Positions 1-9,224 of a stretch of 64,000 nucleotides of DNA are shown here, one piece after another. Within the stretch, counting starts at the first letter, position 1, and each line of letters begins with the position of its first letter. The notes under the pieces are model-generated. The model made no database searches and was not told the DNA's origin. It was given only the letters and a program-made list of their open reading frames with translations. This DNA is from Enterobacter wuhouensis (GTDB lineage: Bacteria; Pseudomonadota; Gammaproteobacteria; Enterobacterales; Enterobacteriaceae), in assembly GCF_004331265.1 (NCBI RefSeq), contig NZ_SJOO01000001.1:434001-498000 (forward strand), given 5' to 3'. The position numbers were made by a program, and so were the translations under genes.

Positions 1-1190
1 TACAGCGCATCATCCACCCGCTTGAACAGCTCATCGATGCTTTCCCCCTGATTGTGCCGCGCCACGCCGATACTAACCGTGAATCTGGGTAAGCCTGGAA
101 TGGTGATATGGGCGACGGCGGCGCGAAGGGTTTCGGCAATCTGCATGGCGGTTTCGAGCGAGGTTCGCGGCAACAGGATCACAAACTCTTCGCCGCCCCA
201 GCGAAAGACAACATCGTCTTTACGACTGCAGGCTTCGAGCATACGCGCCAGGGAGATGAGTACTTCATCCCCCTTCAGATGGCCAAAGGCGTCGTTTATG
301 TTTTTGAAGCGATCGGTATCCACCAGCAGCAGGCTAAACTGCTGCTGCGCAGGAAGGTGAGACGGGTTGGTCTGCTCCGTGATGGTATAGAACTGACGGC
401 GGTTGAGCAGACCCGTCATCGAATCCCGCTGCGCGGCGTATTCCAGCTCTTGCTCCAGGCGCTTTTGCTCGGTGATATCGTGAATGATGCACAGCATCAG
501 TTTGTCACCGTAAATTTCGATGGGCCCCGCATAGGTCTGCACGTGACGGGTTGAGCCATCAGCCAGGCGGTGAATGAAATTAAGGGGTTTATGCCCGCCC
601 GGCAGCGCGGCGATTTCGGTCATTACCGGCAAAATATCCCGGCCGAGAGCGTTTATCTCCCAGGTATGCCTGGCGCACATGTCATCGTGGGAATAGCCGT
701 AAAAGTTAAGTGCCGCCACGTTTGCATCAACAATTTGGCCGTCCCGCGCCGGGTCGATTAAGAGCATCGGCGCGCTATTGGTCAGGAAAAATCGAGCATA
801 AAATCCCTGTTTTTTGCGCTGATAGGTTGCGGACCGGCTGGCTTTGAGACCGGACAGGGCGGGTTGAGGAAGCCCTTCAAAAACGATGACCTCGCCAAAC
901 GGTTCGTAGTGGGCAAGGGACAGACGGCAACTCAGGGTCGAGTGCTGCTGATTGCGCCAGACGGTCCAGATTTCGATAATTTCCTGCTCGGTTTTTAGCT
1001 CTGGAACATACATTGACAGCTGCTGTTGCGCGTTCGCGGAATAGATGCCTTTGCGCAACTCATCAAGCGATTTATCCTGCATAATCTCAGCGGCAGCCGC
1101 GTTGGCAAAGATAATATGTTCAGATGCAGCTGAAATCAGCCACACGGGAGTTTTAATAAAGTTAAGCGCATCAAAACTGTATTGCGACAT
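1..1190 (-). CDS. dgcM: Diguanylate cyclase DgcM, 3' end cut by the window
   Basis: Makes cyclic di-GMP from two GTP. In E. coli DgcM (YdaM) works with PdeR and MlrA to switch on csgD and curli. Reading leftward from the ATG at 1188-1190, 396 codons are visible and the reading frame is still open at base 1. The N-terminal half has a PAS-type region (ANVAALNFYGYSHDD, LADGSTRHVQTY), then a GGDEF domain with DTDRFKNINDAFGH and an intact active-site GGEEF. The last visible residues (KRVDDALY) are near the usual end of a GGDEF domain, so only about 14 residues should be missing. The middle of the protein is nearly identical to what I remember of E. coli DgcM. It lies upstream of zntB as in E. coli, but here three extra signalling genes separate them. 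Confidence 0.93.
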   Translation of the reverse strand, partial: MSQYSFDALNFIKTPVWLISAASEHIIFANAAAAEIMQDKSLDELRKGIYSANAQQQLSMYVPELKTEQEIIEIWTVWRNQQHSTLSCRLSLAHYEPFGEVIVFEGLPQPALSGLKASRSATYQRKKQGFYARFFLTNSAPMLLIDPARDGQIVDANVAALNFYGYSHDDMCARHTWEINALGRDILPVMTEIAALPGGHKPLNFIHRLADGSTRHVQTYAGPIEIYGDKLMLCIIHDITEQKRLEQELEYAAQRDSMTGLLNRRQFYTITEQTNPSHLPAQQQFSLLLVDTDRFKNINDAFGHLKGDEVLISLARMLEACSRKDDVVFRWGGEEFVILLPRTSLETAMQIAETLRAAVAHITIPGLPRFTVSIGVARHNQGESIDELFKRVDDAL

Positions 1191-1282
1191 AGGGAATTCC
1201 TGTACATCGGCACAGCGTGCCTGACGATCGCGGTGGAACTGACTCGCGTAGACTCCTCTGAAACATACTCCACTCAATGACA

Positions 1283-3412
1283 TCAGGCATGATTTTTTTG
1301 TGAAACAAAGGGGGTATCCGAATTTATTTTCCCGATGGGGATAATTTGTTTATCCGAATTCTTCTGCAGCAGCAGCCACGGAACCTGCTCGGCAGGCAAC
1401 GGGCGAGAGAACAAAAATCCCTGCAGATAATCGCAGCCAAGGTCGGTGAGTACGGCCTGCTGCTCTTCTGTCTCGATCCCCTCGGCAACGATACTCATCT
1501 CCATCGTTCTTGCGATATGAATGATGGTTTCAACCAGCTTGCGGCTTTTTTCATTTTCCAGCATTGAGCTGACAAAGCTTTTGTCGATCTTCAGCTCTTT
1601 CGCCGGTAGCACGCTGAGCATCAGCAGGTTGGAATAGCCCGTACCAAAATCATCAATAGAAACCGTTATCCCGGCCTGATTGAACGCATTCAAAAGCTCA
1701 ATGCTGCGGTCGAGGTTTTTAAGCGCAGTGCTCTCGGTGACTTCGAGGATAAGGCGGGAGGGGGAGAGATCATATTTTTGCAGCATTGACGAGACGATAG
1801 TAAAGATATCCGGCTGTTCAAACTGAATCGGGGATAGGTTAAAGGACAGCGTCCACTGGCTGAATCCTTGTTCAGTCCAGAAGTGAAGCTGCCGACAGGC
1901 TGCCTCAATCGCCCAGTTTCCAACGGGAATAATCAGCCCCGTTTGCTCCAGCGACGGAATGAACAGGTTGGGGAGTAAAACGCCTTGCTCAGGGTGCCGC
2001 CAGCGCAGAAGCGCTTCAAAGCCGTGGATAGTCTTTTGCCCGGCGTACCAGGTAGGCTGATACCACAGCTCAAACTGATCGCGCTCAAGCGCCTGAGACA
2101 GCTCCTGCAGGAAACCGGGTTTTGCCGGGACGGCGGTCGACATCTCAGGACGGTAAATCGCCCAGCCGTTGCGTCCTTCCTCTTTGACATGGTGCATGGC
2201 CGCGTCGGCCTTCAGCTTCAGCTCATGCAGCGTTTCGCCATGCTGAGGGTAGAGGCTTACCCCGGCGCTGATCGTGCTGTTTAGCGCATGCCCGCAGAGT
2301 GAAAGCGGGCGGCGCATATCTTCAAGCAATGCTGAAAGAAGGGCATTTAGCCTCTCGTCATCGCACTCGGGCACCAGCAGGATGAAGGCGTCGGCCCCCA
2401 GCCTTGCCAGCGTCATTTCGCGTGTTAATCTGGCGGTGATCCGCTGGGCAAGCGTGATTAACAGCTCGTCGCCGACGTGGTGGCCCCAGGTATCATTGAC
2501 GCGTTTGAAATGGTCGACATCGAGAAAAATGACGGCAAACTGCTTTTTGCTGAGGAGCGCGCTGTGCAGGCAGTCCTGCATGCGGATATCCATCTGGTGG
2601 CGATTGGCAAGGCCTGTAAGCGCATCGAAACGCGCCTGCAGCTCCAGCTGGCCGTTGAGCTGACGAAGATTTTCGGTTAGCCGATTGGTGCGCCAGTGTG
2701 AATCAACGAGTGAGATAATGAGCATAAGGCCGAGCAGGCACAGCGTTGTTACCGATACCCATAAAGACAATCCAGATTCGCTGACGCCGCCGGACATTGT
2801 GTGGTCCATTTCCCCAAACTGCGCGGCGCTCATCCCCGTGTAATGCATTGCGCAAATGGCCGCGCCCATGACTAGAGACGCAATGATGCGGTTTACAAAG
2901 ATGCCCTTGCGCTTATCCCGCAGATGAAATGCCAGCCACAGCGCCGCGCCGGACGCGATCGCGGCGATCGCGATAGACAACGCAACGATGCGGCGATCCC
3001 AGACGATGCTGCCATTAAGCAGTAATGCGGTCATCCCCACGTAGTGCATGGACACGACGCCGGCGCTGAGGATCAGCGTGGCAAAGAGCAGTCGAAAACG
3101 AGAAAGGGATTTACCCGATACGGCGATGTTGATGGCGAGGGTAGAGGCCAAAACGGAGATACCCAGCGAGGCGAGGGTGAGCCACAGGTCATAGCTCATC
3201 ATCACAGGCATCTTCATCGACAGCATACCAATGAAATGCATCGACCAAATCCCTATCCCCAGCGTACATCCCCCGGCAATACGCCAGAATATTGCCGCTT
3301 TACGGCTGGAAAGGGGAATTTTCCCTGCGCTGTCTAATGCCACAAACGAAGCAATAAAGGCCACCAGATAGGAGAGGGCTATTAACACAGGGTCCCACGA
3401 CACGTTGAGCAT
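1283..3412 (-). CDS. MHYT-GGDEF-EAL membrane protein, probable c-di-GMP phosphodiesterase
   Basis: About 709 residues. The N-terminal 250 form a seven-helix MHYT sensor with three M-H-x-x-G-M motifs (MHFIGM, MHYVGM, MHYTGM), which in this family are proposed to bind copper and sense oxygen, CO or NO. A GGDEF domain follows but its active site reads GADAF, so cyclase activity is unlikely; it may bind GTP as a regulator. The C-terminal EAL domain keeps the catalytic set (EALLRW, the E of LEVTES, IDDFGTGYS, LKIDKSF, VAEGIE), so c-di-GMP hydrolysis is the likely activity. A TTG 18 bases upstream would extend it, but the ATG at 3412 starts the first helix in the family's usual way and has GTGGGA upstream. 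It is one of several c-di-GMP genes in the first 6 kb. Confidence 0.88.
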   Translation of the reverse strand: MLNVSWDPVLIALSYLVAFIASFVALDSAGKIPLSSRKAAIFWRIAGGCTLGIGIWSMHFIGMLSMKMPVMMSYDLWLTLASLGISVLASTLAINIAVSGKSLSRFRLLFATLILSAGVVSMHYVGMTALLLNGSIVWDRRIVALSIAIAAIASGAALWLAFHLRDKRKGIFVNRIIASLVMGAAICAMHYTGMSAAQFGEMDHTMSGGVSESGLSLWVSVTTLCLLGLMLIISLVDSHWRTNRLTENLRQLNGQLELQARFDALTGLANRHQMDIRMQDCLHSALLSKKQFAVIFLDVDHFKRVNDTWGHHVGDELLITLAQRITARLTREMTLARLGADAFILLVPECDDERLNALLSALLEDMRRPLSLCGHALNSTISAGVSLYPQHGETLHELKLKADAAMHHVKEEGRNGWAIYRPEMSTAVPAKPGFLQELSQALERDQFELWYQPTWYAGQKTIHGFEALLRWRHPEQGVLLPNLFIPSLEQTGLIIPVGNWAIEAACRQLHFWTEQGFSQWTLSFNLSPIQFEQPDIFTIVSSMLQKYDLSPSRLILEVTESTALKNLDRSIELLNAFNQAGITVSIDDFGTGYSNLLMLSVLPAKELKIDKSFVSSMLENEKSRKLVETIIHIARTMEMSIVAEGIETEEQQAVLTDLGCDYLQGFLFSRPLPAEQVPWLLLQKNSDKQIIPIGKINSDTPFVSQKNHA

Positions 3413-3871
3413 TATGCAATCCCACGCCAAAAAAGGTTACGCATTTCGCCTGCCGGGCATCTCTTTCATCTGGCAAAGGACATGCACGTTCAAACAATAT
3501 TAGTTATTTATCGTGAAAAACGACCAGTCATATTAAAATTTTAGCGTTAATAAAGAATATAAAATATATCATCGTTATTAACGTATTAAGTATTGCTAAA
3601 CAACGGCGAAGAATTGCAGCAACACTCCTTAAATATGCGGGCGAACGGTCTTTCTCACCTGAGGCGATGGTATCGCTTAAGTCGGGGTGAGGCCAGTATC
3701 ACAGCAGTCCAGGGCTAACTTTTTCACCAATACGCGCGTTTGCTCTGACCTAAGCTAAATTGCAGATATCTAACGGCGAAACTAAAAACCAGCGCGGTTC
3801 GTGAGGACAAATAATCTGGCTGGTGCTATAAACGTTAATGCCGACTAAAATATAAAGTTGTGGGAATAATC
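3413..3871. other. Intergenic region between divergent MHYT and chemoreceptor genes
   Basis: About 460 bases without a convincing gene. The stretch 3495-3600 is very AT-rich, as expected for divergent promoters or a silencing/bending region. I see no strong terminator or small RNA. A GCCGACTAA at 3840-3848 resembles a flagellar sigma-28 -10 element, but no fitting -35 lies at the right distance. Confidence 0.4.
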
Positions 3872-5014
3872 ATGCTAAGAAATATTAGTGTCAGGACATT
3901 CATTATCTATTTCCTTTTATGTGTTTTTTTGGTAAATGCAGGTGTGGTGGCGTTATTATCAACCCAATCTACGCTCTTTATTTCAGTTAATATCATCAAT
4001 ATCATTGCCTTATTTTTGTTATGGACCTACATGACAAAATATCTTGTGACGCCGATCAATACTGTGAAAAAAAGTATTGAAGAAGTGACATCCGGCAATC
4101 TTGCGGTATCGATCCCCGAGTTTGGCAATAACTGCGCGGGGCGATTGATTCCCGGCATTAATAGCTTGTCCAGCAGCATTGCCACGCTGGTTCGGGAGAT
4201 CAGGGCTTCGTCGCAGAATGCCATGACCCTGTCAGAGCAGCTTTCGGCGCGCAGCGCACAGCTCTCGGTGAAAACAGAGCAGCAATCCGCGTCGCTGATT
4301 GAAACCGCGGCCAGCATGGAACAGATGGCGGCAAGCACAAAAAATACCGCCGATAACTCGCGCCTGGCCAGCGAGCAGGCCAACGTGGCAACGCTTCAGG
4401 CGAGAAAAGGCGGGGAGCTAATGGGTCAGGTTGCGACCAATATGGAGTCAATTACTGAATGTGCTCAGCAAATGACGGAAATTATCTCGCTGATTGACGG
4501 AATTGCCTTCCAGACCAATATTCTCGCGCTGAATGCGGCCGTTGAGGCAGCCAGAGCGGGCGATCACGGCAAAGGGTTCTCGGTGGTGGCAGAAGAGGTA
4601 AGAAATCTCGCACACCGGAGTGCCGAAGCCGCAAAGAATATTAAAACATTAATTGAAGTGACCAGCAGCAACGTCACCCAGGGCGTGACCGTAGTGTCTG
4701 AAGCTGAAAAAAACATGCGTGAAATTGTGGCCGGCTCCGGCAACGTCAGCCGACTGATGGATGACATTTCCGCATCGACCTCCGAGCAGGAAAAAGGGAT
4801 TTCGCAGATCACGCTGGCGCTGACCGAGCTGGAACGCGTCACTCAGAGCAACGTGGCGATGGCAGAGGAGCTGAACGGGTCATCTGACGTTTTGCGCAAT
4901 CAGGTCATTGAACTTCAGGCCCGGACGCGGAATTTCAGGCTTGAGCAAGGTTACTCATCACTGGCGGAGGAGCGTTCCTTGCCGGTCCGCCAGCGGCACG
5001 AGCACCTGGTGTGA
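3872..5014 (+). CDS. Methyl-accepting chemotaxis protein without a periplasmic sensor domain
   Basis: A 380-residue chemoreceptor that would signal to CheA/CheW at the inner membrane. Two hydrophobic helices (about residues 8-28 and 33-52) are joined by only a few residues, so there is no room for the usual ligand-binding domain. A HAMP-like linker follows, then the full cytoplasmic coiled-coil rod with methylation helices (SLIETAASMEQMAAST) and the conserved hairpin tip (IAFQTNILALNAAVEAARAG). The C-terminus ends in RQRHEHLV and lacks the NWETF-type CheR-binding pentapeptide. The ATG at 3872 has GGGA six bases upstream; an in-frame GTG at 3860 is less likely. The signal may come from the membrane, from energy state or from a partner protein. 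The convergent neighbour encodes a GGDEF enzyme. Confidence 0.9.
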   Translation: MLRNISVRTFIIYFLLCVFLVNAGVVALLSTQSTLFISVNIINIIALFLLWTYMTKYLVTPINTVKKSIEEVTSGNLAVSIPEFGNNCAGRLIPGINSLSSSIATLVREIRASSQNAMTLSEQLSARSAQLSVKTEQQSASLIETAASMEQMAASTKNTADNSRLASEQANVATLQARKGGELMGQVATNMESITECAQQMTEIISLIDGIAFQTNILALNAAVEAARAGDHGKGFSVVAEEVRNLAHRSAEAAKNIKTLIEVTSSNVTQGVTVVSEAEKNMREIVAGSGNVSRLMDDISASTSEQEKGISQITLALTELERVTQSNVAMAEELNGSSDVLRNQVIELQARTRNFRLEQGYSSLAEERSLPVRQRHEHLV

Positions 5015-5025
5015 TAAGAATATAC

Positions 5026-5048
5026 AGCCTGGTACGCCAGGCTTTTTT
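5026..5048 (+). terminator. Rho-independent terminator of the chemoreceptor gene
   Basis: Perfect 7-bp stem AGCCTGG / CCAGGCT with loop TACG followed by six T. It starts 12 bases after the chemoreceptor stop and overlaps the stop codon of the convergent GGDEF gene. Confidence 0.85.
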
Positions 5049-6177
5049 ATGCCTCGATCCAGCGATTGCGCCCTTGCTGTTTTGCCGAGTACAGCGCTTT
5101 GTCGGCCTGGGCGATGACGGCCTGCGCGGTTTGACCAGGCTGCCAGACCGTTAACCCCTGACTCACCGTGACGGTATCGCTTACCGGGGAAAGGGCGTGT
5201 TCAAGGGCTTTTGCCCGCAGCGCACGAGAGATGCTTTCGGCGGTGGTTTGCAGCAGATGGGCATCAGCATCAGGGAGTAATACGACAAACTCCTCGCCGC
5301 CGACGCGGCCCACGGTGCCGCGGTGAGCCTGAGTGGCTGATTCAAGAATTCTGGCGATCGTGACCAGACAGCTATCGCCATTCTGATGGCCGTAGCGGTC
5401 GTTATAAAGTTTAAAGTGATCGACATCCAGCATGATCAATCCAAAACCCTTGCCATCGCGCTCATGGCGGGCGATCTCCTGATCCAACCGCGCCTTGATG
5501 GTTCTGCGGTTCGCTATACCGGTTAAGGGATCTTTGCTCGCAAGCATGCTTAACTGATTAATCAGATCGGCGTTTTCCTGCTCGCGACGTAGCGCCAGGA
5601 TAAACCAGCTGTTAAGAATACGCCTGCCGGATTCGATTAATCCCGCCAGCAAAACCCACTGTAATGCGCTCAGTACGGTGAGCTGGGCCGGATGGAACAA
5701 CGTTGCAACCAGAATGGTTAACCACACCGGAAGTATAAAACTCAATAGCACCTTCGGATCGAAGTAGAGAGAGATCAGCGCGGTAAACAGCAGGAGGGCG
5801 GCAAAGGGGAAAACGATGCGGATATCTTCGCTGTTGATCAGAATATAAAAGCAGGTTGCCCAGCAAAAGCTCAAGCCAACGACGATGCCTTTTGCCAGCC
5901 CCACCAGCCAGGAGGCATTTTGTAAGGGGGCCATGCGCAGTATAAAAAGCACTGCGGCAGAGAGCATCAAAACGATAACCATCATGGTTTCCATCAGCCC
6001 CGCGGGATGAAGTGGATTGGTTAAGGTTTCGTGCGTAGCGAAAAAACGGCGGCCCAGTATGAACAGCGAAAAGAGGATGTTCACCCACAGGAACCAGCCC
6101 ATGCTGGTTTTTATCGCAATGGCTCGCATTTCAGCCAGGCGTACATCGAATGCTGCACAGCTCTTTGTTAGCGTCAC
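5047..6177 (-). CDS. Membrane-bound GGDEF diguanylate cyclase
   Basis: A 376-residue protein with an N-terminal membrane region of about six helices (residues 25-190) and a C-terminal GGDEF domain. The cyclase has DVDHFKLYNDRYGH and an intact GGEEF, so it should make c-di-GMP. The position of the inhibitory I-site (RxxD upstream of GGEEF) reads AHRG, so product inhibition of the usual kind is not expected. The start is a GTG at 6177 preceded by GAGGT at good spacing. It is convergent with the chemoreceptor and divergent from zntB. The membrane part resembles MASE-type sensors, but I cannot assign a named subfamily or an E. coli orthologue. Confidence 0.88.
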   Translation of the reverse strand: MTLTKSCAAFDVRLAEMRAIAIKTSMGWFLWVNILFSLFILGRRFFATHETLTNPLHPAGLMETMMVIVLMLSAAVLFILRMAPLQNASWLVGLAKGIVVGLSFCWATCFYILINSEDIRIVFPFAALLLFTALISLYFDPKVLLSFILPVWLTILVATLFHPAQLTVLSALQWVLLAGLIESGRRILNSWFILALRREQENADLINQLSMLASKDPLTGIANRRTIKARLDQEIARHERDGKGFGLIMLDVDHFKLYNDRYGHQNGDSCLVTIARILESATQAHRGTVGRVGGEEFVVLLPDADAHLLQTTAESISRALRAKALEHALSPVSDTVTVSQGLTVWQPGQTAQAVIAQADKALYSAKQQGRNRWIEA

Positions 6178-6374
6178 TCACTTACCTCAGTAAACATTGA
6201 GATCACATCGACAGCATTTCATTAACTCTATCCGATCGCCTGCGGCTGTCTACTGGAACCTGTGTGAAAACGTCTAATTCATGAGCTATTTCAGCGCGAT
6301 GCGGGACAAATTTGTTGCTTAACCCAGGACGAAAGCTAGACTGACAACGAAAGAGATGAAAAGGTGGAGGCCTT

Positions 6375-7358
6375 GTGGAGAGCATTAAAGGATCGGAACT
6401 CAACGTTCCTGACGCTGTGTTTGCGACGGTGTTCGATGGCCGCGGCGGCGCACGGCCGCTGGAAAACAGCGATGAGATTGATAACGAGCATCCATGCTGG
6501 CTACACCTCAACTATACCCATGCGGATAGCGCTGACTGGCTGGCGTCGACGCCGCTCCTGCCGAACAACGTTCGCGACGCGCTGGCGGGGGAAAGCCTGC
6601 GCCCGCGCGTGAGCAGAATGGGCGACGGTACGCTGATCACGCTGCGCTGTATTAATGGCAGCACGGACGAGCGCCCGGATCAGCTGGTGGCGATGCGCGT
6701 GTACATGGATGAACGGCTGATTGTGTCTACGCGCCAGCGTAAGGTGCTGGCGCTGGATGACGTGGTAAACGATCTGAAAGAGGGCACCGGGCCGACCGAC
6801 TGCGGAAGCTGGCTGGTGGATGTCTGTGATGCACTCACCGATCATGCGAGCGAGTTTATCGAAGAGCTGCACGATAAAATTATCGATCTTGAGGATAACC
6901 TGCTCGATCAGCAAATCCCACCGCGCGGTTTTCTCGCCTTGCTGCGCAAGCAGCTGATAGTGATGCGTCGCTATATGACGCCGCAGCGCGACGTCTACGC
7001 CCGCCTTGCCAGCGAACGTCTTAGCTGGATGAATGACGATCAGCGCCGCAGAATGCAGGATATTGCCGACCGGCTGGGACGCGGTCTGGATGAGATTGAT
7101 TCCTGTATCGCCAGAACGGCGGTGATGGCAGATGAGATTGCCCAGGTGATGCAGGAGTCGCTGGCGAGACGAACCTATACGATGTCGCTAATGGCAATGG
7201 TGTTCTTACCCAGCACCTTCCTGACCGGGCTCTTTGGCGTCAACCTCGGCGGTATACCCGGCGGAGCCTATCACTACGGCTTTACCGCTTTTTGCGTAAT
7301 GTTAGTTGTTTTGATTGGCGGTGTTGCGTGGTGGTTGCATCGCAGTAAATGGCTGTAA
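6375..7358 (+). CDS. zntB: Zinc transport protein ZntB
   Basis: A 327-residue CorA-family inner-membrane zinc transporter, nearly identical in remembered sequence and length to E. coli ZntB. The long cytoplasmic N-terminal domain is followed by two C-terminal helices. The family's GMN signature after the first helix reads GVN here ([11 protein letters not shown]), as in E. coli ZntB. The start is a GTG at 6375 with GGAGG a few bases upstream. It was first described as zinc efflux, and later work supports proton-coupled zinc uptake. fnrS follows in the same orientation, as in E. coli. Confidence 0.95.
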   Translation: MESIKGSELNVPDAVFATVFDGRGGARPLENSDEIDNEHPCWLHLNYTHADSADWLASTPLLPNNVRDALAGESLRPRVSRMGDGTLITLRCINGSTDERPDQLVAMRVYMDERLIVSTRQRKVLALDDVVNDLKEGTGPTDCGSWLVDVCDALTDHASEFIEELHDKIIDLEDNLLDQQIPPRGFLALLRKQLIVMRRYMTPQRDVYARLASERLSWMNDDQRRRMQDIADRLGRGLDEIDSCIARTAVMADEIAQVMQESLARRTYTMSLMAMVFLPSTFLTGLFGVNLGGIPGGAYHYGFTAFCVMLVVLIGGVAWWLHRSKWL

Positions 7359-7404
7359 ATTTACACTTTTTCGTGGTTTTACGGGGTTCAAAACGCTCTT
7401 TTAA

Positions 7405-7418
7405 TTGAGCGAAGTCAA
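7405..7418 (+). promoter_or_regulatory. FNR box of the fnrS promoter
   Basis: TTGAGCGAAGTCAA matches the FNR core TTGA-N6-TCAA. Its centre is about 42 bases upstream of the predicted fnrS 5' end, the usual place for class II activation. A TATTAC at 7444-7449 fits the -10 element. Confidence 0.85.
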
Positions 7419-7453
7419 TAAACATCTACCCCGTAAGGTGCAATATTACTCCC

Positions 7454-7574
7454 GCAGGTGAATGCAACGTCAAGCGATGGGCGTTGCGCTCCATATTGTC
7501 TTACTTCCTTTTTTTGAATTACTGCATAGCACAATTGATTCGTACGACGCCGACTTTATAGTCGGCTTTTTTTT
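7454..7574 (+). ncRNA. fnrS: Small RNA FnrS
   Basis: An Hfq-dependent small RNA made without oxygen. In E. coli it represses mRNAs for aerobic metabolism and oxidative stress enzymes, such as sodB and maeA. The 5' part (GCAGGTGAATGCAACGTCAA), the middle (TGGGCGTTGCGCTCC) and the long tail match remembered E. coli FnrS almost base for base. The end is a terminator with stem GCCGACT / AGTCGGC and eight T at 7567-7574. The place between zntB and dbpA is the same as in E. coli. Confidence 0.95.
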
Positions 7575-7632
7575 GCCTCCTGTTCGTCAGCGACTACCCT
7601 AAAAGGGAGAGCGCCTAAACCTGGAGGCAAAG

Positions 7633-7815
7633 ATGAGCATTCCACTCACTCTTCGACAGCGAAATTCAATTCCCGTTGGCCCAGAACCCAACGATCCCGT
7701 CCCGATGCCGGACCCTATCCCGCGTCCCCAGCCGATGCCCGACCCGCCGCCGGATGAAGAACCGATTAAAATGTCGCATCAAACCTCGAGATCTGCGAGG
7801 ATACGCGCCATCTGA
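7633..7815 (+). CDS. Small proline-rich protein, function unknown
   Basis: A 60-codon reading frame with a strong ribosome site (TGGAGGC) seven bases before the ATG. Residues 14-44 are almost entirely proline, aspartate and glutamate with hydrophobic spacers (PDPIPRPQPMPDPPPDEEP), so the protein is probably unfolded and acidic there. The last 13 residues are basic (SHQTSRSARIRAI). No signal peptide or membrane helix is seen. It sits between the fnrS terminator and dbpA, 27 bases before the dbpA start, so it may share a transcript with dbpA. I do not recognise a characterised family. Confidence 0.55.
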   Translation: MSIPLTLRQRNSIPVGPEPNDPVPMPDPIPRPQPMPDPPPDEEPIKMSHQTSRSARIRAI

Positions 7816-7842
7816 CCGCAAAGATGACCACGAGAGACGATT

Positions 7843-9216
7843 GTGACCGCTTTTTCTACCCTGAATGTTCTGCCCGCAGCCCAGCTCGATAACCTCAACG
7901 AGTTGGGATACCTCACTATGACCCCTGTGCAGGCGGCCGCGCTGCCGGCCATCCTTGAAGGCCGAGATGTACGGGTACAGGCAAAAACGGGCAGTGGGAA
8001 AACCGCGGCATTCGGCCTCGGGCTGCTGCAGCATATTGATGCTGCGCTGTTCCAGACCCAGTCTCTGGTCCTCTGTCCAACCCGCGAGCTGGCGGACCAG
8101 GTCGCAGGCGAGCTGCGTCGTCTGGCGCGTTTCCTGCCGAACACCAAAATTCTTACGCTTTGCGGTGGACAACCGTTCGGCGCACAGCGTGATTCCCTGC
8201 AGCATGCTCCGCACATTATTGTGGCGACGCCGGGCCGCCTGCTGGATCACCTGCAAAAGGGCACCGTATCGCTTGATGCCCTGCAAACGCTGGTCATGGA
8301 TGAAGCAGACCGTATGTTGGATATGGGCTTTAGCGATGCGATTGATGAAGTCATTCGTTTCGCGCCTGCCGATCGCCAGACGCTGCTGTTCTCTGCGACC
8401 TGGCCAGAAGCCATCGCGGCAATTAGCGGTCGGGTGCAAAAAAATCCGCTCACCATTGAAATCGATACCGTTGACGCGCTGCCCGCCATCGAACAGCAGT
8501 TCTTTGAAACCTCGCAGCAGGGAAAAATTACGCTTCTGCAGAAGCTGCTCAGCCAGCATCAGCCGGCCTCGTGCGTGGTGTTCTGCAATACCAAAAAAGA
8601 TTGTCAGGCGGTATGCGATGCGCTGAACGATGCCGGGCAGAGCGCGTTGTCTTTGCACGGCGATCTGGAACAGCGCGACCGCGATCAGACCCTGGTGCGC
8701 TTTGCCAACGGCAGCGCCCGCGTGCTGGTGGCAACCGACGTTGCCGCGCGTGGCCTGGATATCAAATCCCTGGAGCTGGTGGTGAACTACGAGCTGGCAT
8801 GGGACCCGGAAGTACACGTCCACCGTATAGGCCGTACCGCGCGTGCGGGCAACAGCGGTCTTGCGATTAGCTTCTGCGCGCCGGAAGAGGCACAGCGTGC
8901 CAATATTCTGTCTGAAATGCTGCAGATAAAGCTGAACTGGATGAATGCCCCTGGCAATGTGAGCATCGTTCCGCTGGACGCCGAAATGGCGACGCTGTGC
9001 ATCGACGGCGGTAAAAAGGCCAAGATGCGTCCGGGTGATGTCTTAGGTGCGCTGACCGGGGATATTGGTCTGGACGGGGCGGATATCGGCAAGATTGCGG
9101 TGCATCCTGCGCATGTCTATGTGGCGGTACGCCAGTCGGTGGCGCACAAAGCCTGGAAGCAGCTGCAAAGCGGCAAGATTAAGGGTAAAACCTGCCGCGT
9201 TCGCCTGCTGAAATAA
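7843..9216 (+). CDS. dbpA: ATP-dependent RNA helicase DbpA
   Basis: A DEAD-box helicase of 457 residues that acts in 50S ribosome assembly and is activated by hairpin 92 of 23S rRNA. Visible motifs are the Q motif region (MTPVQAAALP), Walker A AKTGSGKT, PTRELADQ, DEAD, SAT (SATWPEA), and in the second RecA domain VATDVAARGLDI and HRIGRTARAG. The C-terminal domain (about residues 380-457, KAKMRPGDVLGALTGDIGL) is the RNA-binding domain that gives rRNA specificity. The start is GTG (MTAFSTLNVLPAAQL), in line with E. coli. It is convergent with ttcA and shares a terminator with it. Confidence 0.97.
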   Translation: MTAFSTLNVLPAAQLDNLNELGYLTMTPVQAAALPAILEGRDVRVQAKTGSGKTAAFGLGLLQHIDAALFQTQSLVLCPTRELADQVAGELRRLARFLPNTKILTLCGGQPFGAQRDSLQHAPHIIVATPGRLLDHLQKGTVSLDALQTLVMDEADRMLDMGFSDAIDEVIRFAPADRQTLLFSATWPEAIAAISGRVQKNPLTIEIDTVDALPAIEQQFFETSQQGKITLLQKLLSQHQPASCVVFCNTKKDCQAVCDALNDAGQSALSLHGDLEQRDRDQTLVRFANGSARVLVATDVAARGLDIKSLELVVNYELAWDPEVHVHRIGRTARAGNSGLAISFCAPEEAQRANILSEMLQIKLNWMNAPGNVSIVPLDAEMATLCIDGGKKAKMRPGDVLGALTGDIGLDGADIGKIAVHPAHVYVAVRQSVAHKAWKQLQSGKIKGKTCRVRLLK

Positions 9217-9224
9217 TAAAAATT

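Noticed and set aside
3836..3850. Sigma-28-like -10 (GCCGACTAA) before the chemoreceptor gene
   Set aside because: No TAAAGTTT-like -35 lies at the 11-base spacing; the TAAACGTT next to it is only three bases away.
7666..8823. 385-codon open frame on the minus strand opposite dbpA
   Set aside because: Antisense shadow of a clear DEAD-box helicase gene; no recognisable motif or ribosome site.
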